From the NCBI GenBank assembly GCA_002914845.1, contig JXTC01000643.1:57141-121140 (forward strand): a stretch of 64,000 bases of DNA, given 5' to 3'. Below are positions 59,346 to 64,000 of this stretch, in pieces. The translations under genes were made by a program, and so were the position numbers. The stretch is from Trema orientale (taxonomy: Eukaryota > Streptophyta > Magnoliopsida > Rosales > Cannabaceae). Within the stretch, counting starts at the first letter, position 1. Each line of letters opens with the position of its first letter. The notes under the pieces are model-generated. The model did no database searches. It had not been told where the DNA came from and saw only the letters and a program-made list of their open reading frames with translations.

Positions 59346-60019
59346 TTAGCAATTTGTCACATAATTTGTTGAGTTTTTTTTGTTAAAGTTAACAAATTTT
59401 GAGGATAAATTTTATTGATTTTATAAATTTCGCATACATGCATTATGAGATTTACGAAATAAATAAAGTTAGACTCGTTCAAGAGTTGATGAGAGATTAT
59501 GCATCTCAATACCGATTCTTGAATTGTCCCATTTGGACAGCTTGACTAGTGAGTGACTAGTGAGTGCCAAGTCCTCAATCACACTTCGAAACGTACGTAT
59601 ATCATGATGTGCTGCCAAATCATCATTCCATAACGGTGCGAAATGTTGCAAATCATTTCAATGGCGAAACAGCTCTCACTATTCGACGTGCCTGAATAAG
59701 AATATGTACTTCAATAAACTGAAATAAAAATTAAAATAAAAAATAAATTTTCTCATAAATACTTAAAGGGTAAGATAAACCCTACTAAAAAAATAATTAA
59801 CTCATTGGTATTCTGATCTCTGTCATAATATTTCTTCCATTTGAAGTGGTACCGATTGAGAATAGTCTTAGTCATCCGTAGCAACCTCTCAAATCGCCAA
59901 TGAAAACTTGACTAAAATCTCCCTCTCGTAAAACCCTATGCTGCTGATCTCCTATAATAAATGCATTCCTCCTTTCATCAACTGCTACTATTCTACAATT
60001 TTTTCTTAATTAATCTACA
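59346..60019. other. Stretch between the array and the decayed RRM-like gene
   Basis: A minus-strand frame at 59469-59651 (MQHFAPLWNDDLAAHHDIRT at its start) has coding-like composition but I cannot place it. The plus strand at 59880-60019 is probably leader or promoter of the pseudogene that starts at 60020. Confidence 0.35.
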
Positions 60020-61594
60020 ATGGATTCTTTCTTCTCATCATCATCCGTCTCTCAAGTAGAGTTCAACATTTTTCACAATGTCGACCACCAACTCTATGGT
60101 TGGCTGGTCTTCAATCTTGGCTACGACCTAACTCAGCCATCTCAAAGTAATGGCCCTTACGCTCTAGCTTAGCAGGCCATCTGCAAAGGCCGTGGCCACT
60201 TCGATCTCATTGCGCAATCCCTCTCCCATATTTTCGACCACCATCTCAATGCCTTGTCGATGAATCTGTCATCGTCTTGAACTGCTGCGAGACCGAATCA
60301 TTCCCATTCCATCCCTCTTCCAGTACTGCTGTAACTAGTACTATTGTTGCTCTGCCGGTGGCGCTCGTCATCCCTTTGTTCAGGAGGCTAATAAAAAACA
60401 ATGTGAGTCTAGAACTCTTTCATGAGATTCGTCTGCAAGTCATTAGCGGTATTACTGAAATGGTCAACCATGTTTTTGGCTGGGCATTTAAGGACATACT
60501 AAAGGCGGTGACTGAGAAGAAGGTGGCAGAAAAAATCACAATGAGCGAGGTCGCTTGTGCTAGAATATGGATGAGTAATCTGATCATGGTGAGGCCACAG
60601 GTTCATAGGACGATGTCTTTGCCTACGGAGCCATTTGTTCAGGTTTTGCCTATTCATCATCATCATCAACAGTGCCATTACGTGCATGGGCTGCCGCCTC
60701 TTCAAGGGGGTTACAAAACCTTACTGGCTAGTACTTGTACTTATAATGATAATTTGACCACAGCGGTGGAGGTGGTTCATGATTATAGTTCTAAGGGCCT
60801 GCAAAGTTTGAAACATGATCATATTTTGAAGGGCTCATAGAGTTTAAATTATGATTATGGTAATGGTCAACTGAGTGAGATTTTGTGTGGTTTGGTGTTG
60901 GATGATCAGAAGAAGAAGTATGATAATGATGATGATGATGACCAATGAGCGGTCTTTCCCGATAAGAGAACTATCTTTTGACTTTTTTTAAAGGGTACCC
61001 TTTCTCTGAGAAGGAAGTGAAAGGTTTCTTCATTAGGTACTATATAATGTTATAATTATTATAACTAACATAGCAATATTTCTCTTTTTATTTTTGAAAT
61101 TTGAAACTAAAAAATAGAAAAATGATAGGGTTATATATTTTGTTGGATATTCTTTTTTTTTTTTTTTTTGCGCTATTATTAAAATTTGTGGATATATATG
61201 TGTACGTGTTTTACATCATTCACGTCTAGATCCTTACTTGTTTGATAACACTAATTACCATGATTGGTAATTCAAAACTATATATATGTATATTGTGGTT
61301 AATAATTTGGCTTTTGTTGTTGATGTGTATAAATATAAATATAATTATATATTACAGTAAACTTGGAGCTGCTTTTATTGAGGGTCTTTATATGCATAAG
61401 TAGATGAGCAGTCTCTGTTCGCAAGGCTCGTTGTTCGACCTGTGTCTACCCTGGAAATGGTCCCTGGAAGAAGGGACATAGTAAAATTCTCCATTAATGG
61501 AAAGCATGTTTCGGTAAGAAAATTCATGAGTAAGCCAAGTACTAGTATTGTCAACAAGTCTAACCCTAGTTCACCATCTAAAAAGGCTAATTAA
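60020..61594 (+). pseudogene. Decayed two-exon host gene of a plant RRM-like family
   Basis: The start MDSFFSSSSVSQVEFNIFHN matches a plant family I recall only as uncharacterised proteins with an RRM-like C-terminal half; I cannot give a firm name. Exon 1 (60020-61036) has a stop at 60170-60172 and a frame change before ALPVALVIPLFRR. It continues with ISGITEMVNHVFGWAFKDIL, then KGYPFSEKEVKGFF near the 3' end. Intron 61037-61357 has GT and AG ends. Exon 2 (61358-61594) reads SLFARLVVRPVSTLEMV, FSINGKHVSVRKFM and SSPSKKAN before TAA, with a stop near its start in that frame. The family's proteins probably bind RNA, but this is inference. Retention of the intron shows it arose as a genomic copy, not a retrocopy. 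Confidence 0.65.
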
Positions 61595-62327
61595 TTTTAA
61601 TATTAACTAAATAGCTATTTTGTTTGTTGCTAACAATTATATGTAATAATTTACTAATAATATTAATATTATATATTTTAGACTGTGCCATCGGTTTGTT
61701 ATCTTTTAGTTGACTTTGTTTTAATACAGTTTTTGATTCGTTCTCTAGTTGGACATTGTTTATCAATTCCTGGACTATCGAGATGGTTTAATTACATGGA
61801 AATAATTAGATTTTTAATTATGTATTATTGTTCTATGAAACATGTTATGCATTATGGTTTCAATAATTTGATTATTGTTTTATTGGTTTGTTTATATTAT
61901 AAATCTATTATTTTTCTTTCTGCGTTATTTGCATTCACAAGAACAAGGTTGGATTATGAAGATGTGCTTATGTATGTCAAGTTTGTAGATCATGTATATA
62001 TATAAATATGTGTATGTGCATGTTCATATTATATATACACGCACAATAAGGGCCGACTGAGAGAAACATCCGTACTCGATGAAATCATAGTGAATGTATA
62101 CTCAAGTATGAAAAAGAATCATACGCGGAGGAATATGATATTGTAATATTAATTATGAGATCTTATGACATCCTTATTATTTGAAGCTTTAATTTGGACA
62201 TTTTCGTTAGGAGGTAAGTAGTGCTCATTTTTAGACTAATTAAATAAGAAAGCATGTACGTGTTATGATGTATACTTAAAGTTTCTATTGTTTTCTACTT
62301 TTTAATTACCTTCTACTCATAAGAAGG
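61595..62327. other. AT-rich stretch, no gene recognised
   Basis: The plus-strand frame 61685-62005 is hydrophobic by AT bias and matches nothing; it probably is 3' flank of the pseudogene. Confidence 0.45.
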
Positions 62328-63078
62328 TTTGTAATGTGATCATACATAGTGGGAGTTGTACTAATGTGGTGACTGAAGAAATAGTCACTAAGTTGGACCT
62401 GAAAATTGAGCATCACCCTCAACCATTCAAGATTAATTGATTTCAAAAGGACAATGATTTAAAGGAAACAAAGAAATATCTAGTTTATTTTTTCTATTGC
62501 CAAAAACTATAAATATAATGCGTGACGTGATATTGTACAAATGGATGCATGTCATTTATTCTTAAAAAGACCTTCGCTATATGATAAAAAGTTGCTCACG
62601 ATGGTTTTAAAAACACTTACTCTTTTATTAAGGATGGTATTCAAGTTATTCTAGCTCCTTTGAAACCAGCCACTAATTTTCAAGATTCTAAGGTTGATGC
62701 AAGTTCTTTTCTTACAAATTCAAATTTGAGAAATTTATGGCTAACCATAAGTTTTTTATGCTCTATTTGTTGTAGATATTATGAAAACTATTTAAATATT
62801 ACAATAATGAACTTGTGTTACTGTTACTGGAAGAATCTAGCAACGTGGTACCTGATGAGATTCTTATTAGTTGCCAACAATGAGGAATATTCAACATAAT
62901 ATTGATCTTGTTCTAAGAGTTGCCCTATCTAATAAGGTAGTTTATCAAATAAATCCAATTCAATAAGCTGAATTAAAAAAGCATGTAGATTATTTAATAG
63001 CTAAAGGGCTGATCCGGAAGAGCATGATTGTTGATCTAGTCCATCTAGTTCCAAAGAAAGATAGTCCATGGTATGTGA
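62328..63078 (+). mobile_element. Ty3/gypsy fossil, protease to start of reverse transcriptase
   Basis: Plus-strand peptides include IIHSGSCTNVVTEEIVTKLD and IEHHPQPFKIN (gypsy protease and flank), a MDACHLFLKRPSLYD-like piece, and later HVDYLIAKGLIRKSM and LVHLVPKKDSPW (start of reverse transcriptase). The rest of the polyprotein is absent. Broken in several places and old. Confidence 0.65.
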
Positions 63079-64000
63079 CATCCAGTTCTCCACAATTTAA
63101 TAAAGAGCCAATAATAACATGATTGCATTGTATTTAATATTAATGTCATAAGTGCATATTATTGTACATATCTTTCTGAGTACTTGACAATTATTTATAT
63201 AGTTATTAATTAAACTTTATTCTCTAATTAATGTTATAATGAAATAGTCAGGACGTGCACTTTGGTACAATTTTGGTGTGTATTAAGTCAAGTATTCTCA
63301 TATGATTATTTGGTATTTTATTTAATTATAAGCATGATTAAATAAATTTTAAAATTATTTTTCTTGTTTTAATTAAGTATTATTTGACATGAATCATTTT
63401 ACATAAATTACTTATATGGTATGAGTGTTATGTTAGTTCTCAATAGGCATAGTTTGGTTCGCGTGTGTGTTAACTTTTATATTGTGATCGATTTCTACGA
63501 AATAAATTAATATAGGTCTTATTAAATTTTCTTTGTATTATTTGTAGAAATACTTAAACATACATATATATACTATTATTAACAGTGTATTAATGTTTTT
63601 GTTAGTGGAAAAATATATATACATATATATATATAGTTGGAACCGCTTGGTTATGTTGGCAACATGTTTTATAATTTGATAATTGTGAAATCTTTTGGTA
63701 ATCGTCCATATTATTCTTTGGCAACTACTAGAAATCTCACCATCTTCCATATGCCTTTCAAACCATAAAATTTAAGTTTGCTTTGATATTGGTTTGGTAT
63801 ATGAGGAGCTAGCATTTGACTTGGAGGTATTTTTTTCTTTGAAGAGGTATTTTCTTTAATTGTCACAACTTTATGGTAACTTTGGCTTCAAAAAAAAAAA
63901 AAAGAACTTTACAGCAGCTTGATAGAATTATATATGCGAATTAGTCATGAATTTCATTAATTATACTCTTGTCTCTCTATGTATATATGATATATATATT
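63079..64000 (+). mobile_element. LTR-like sequence related to the gypsy LTR at 15878, runs to the window end
   Basis: It begins TGACATCCAGTTCTCCACAA and shares blocks with the gypsy LTR start (CCAATAATAACATGATTGCA, TTGGTACAATTTTGG against TTGGTATAAGTTAATG). It directly follows the gypsy fossil 62328-63078. The far end is not in the window. AT microsatellites lie near 63613-63634. Confidence 0.45.

Noticed and set aside
61685-62005. 106-codon hydrophobic frame on the plus strand
   Set aside because: Hydrophobicity follows from AT-rich DNA; no start context, promoter or homology.
1-64000. tRNA, rRNA, CRISPR or prokaryotic operon signals
   Set aside because: None seen; plant repeats and split genes explain the window. 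Tandem words in the minisatellites lack the regular unique spacers of CRISPR arrays.

Overview
This is AT-rich nuclear DNA from a flowering plant, most likely a eudicot. The support is an exact miR157-type microRNA hairpin, a type I (M-type) MADS-box gene, L1-like LINE, chromovirus and Ty1/copia fossils, CACTA elements with CACTACAAGAA termini, and many small hAT-like MITEs. No bacterial operon, rRNA, tRNA or CRISPR signal was seen. Most of the window is a transposon graveyard with few host genes. All coordinates come from reading by eye, so element edges without stated target-site duplications (TSDs) are approximate.

Layout. 1-3956: right part of a CACTA (En/Spm) element with an AT-rich tract, a minisatellite and a decayed Transposase_24-like gene. 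4033-4587: hAT-like MITE with 8-bp TSD. About 5200-8500: broken Ty1/copia fossil. About 10618-10985: MIR156/157 gene on the minus strand, with TATA box, CT-rich leader and hairpin. 15700-27560: a copia fossil interrupted by a roughly 10.5-kb Ty3/gypsy chromovirus fossil, which itself carries a small CACTA element, a possible SINE and a small retroposed insert. 27780-28224: CACTA end. 29803-33411: second gypsy fossil with a GTTTT TSD. 34050-36060: two diverged copies of an unidentified host-like segment. 38398-39250: long inverted-repeat element. 39921-45900: full-length L1-like LINE. 46440-49090: minus-strand gypsy remnant carrying three hAT-like MITEs, one nested in another. 49090-54000: inverted-repeat element and probable LTR debris. 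54281-55975: MADS-box gene on the minus strand with its TATA box. 56526-59345: CACTA ends and minisatellite. 60020-61594: decayed two-exon host gene related to a plant RRM-like family. 62328-64000: gypsy fossil and start of an LTR.

The host content that looks functional is small. The MIR157-type hairpin would repress SPL/SBP transcription factors (juvenile-to-adult phase change). The MADS gene is the type usually active in female gametophyte and endosperm; its reading frame has a premature TAG followed by 59 open codons. The LINE is notable because its 4.2-kb ORF2 stays in one frame with about ten stops, each explicable as one C-to-T or G-to-A change, which suggests decay through cytosine methylation. 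I saw no clearly new molecular system; the most useful leads are the microRNA locus, the MADS stop, the LINE decay pattern, the duplicated segment at 34-36 kb and the recurring CACTA-minisatellite association.
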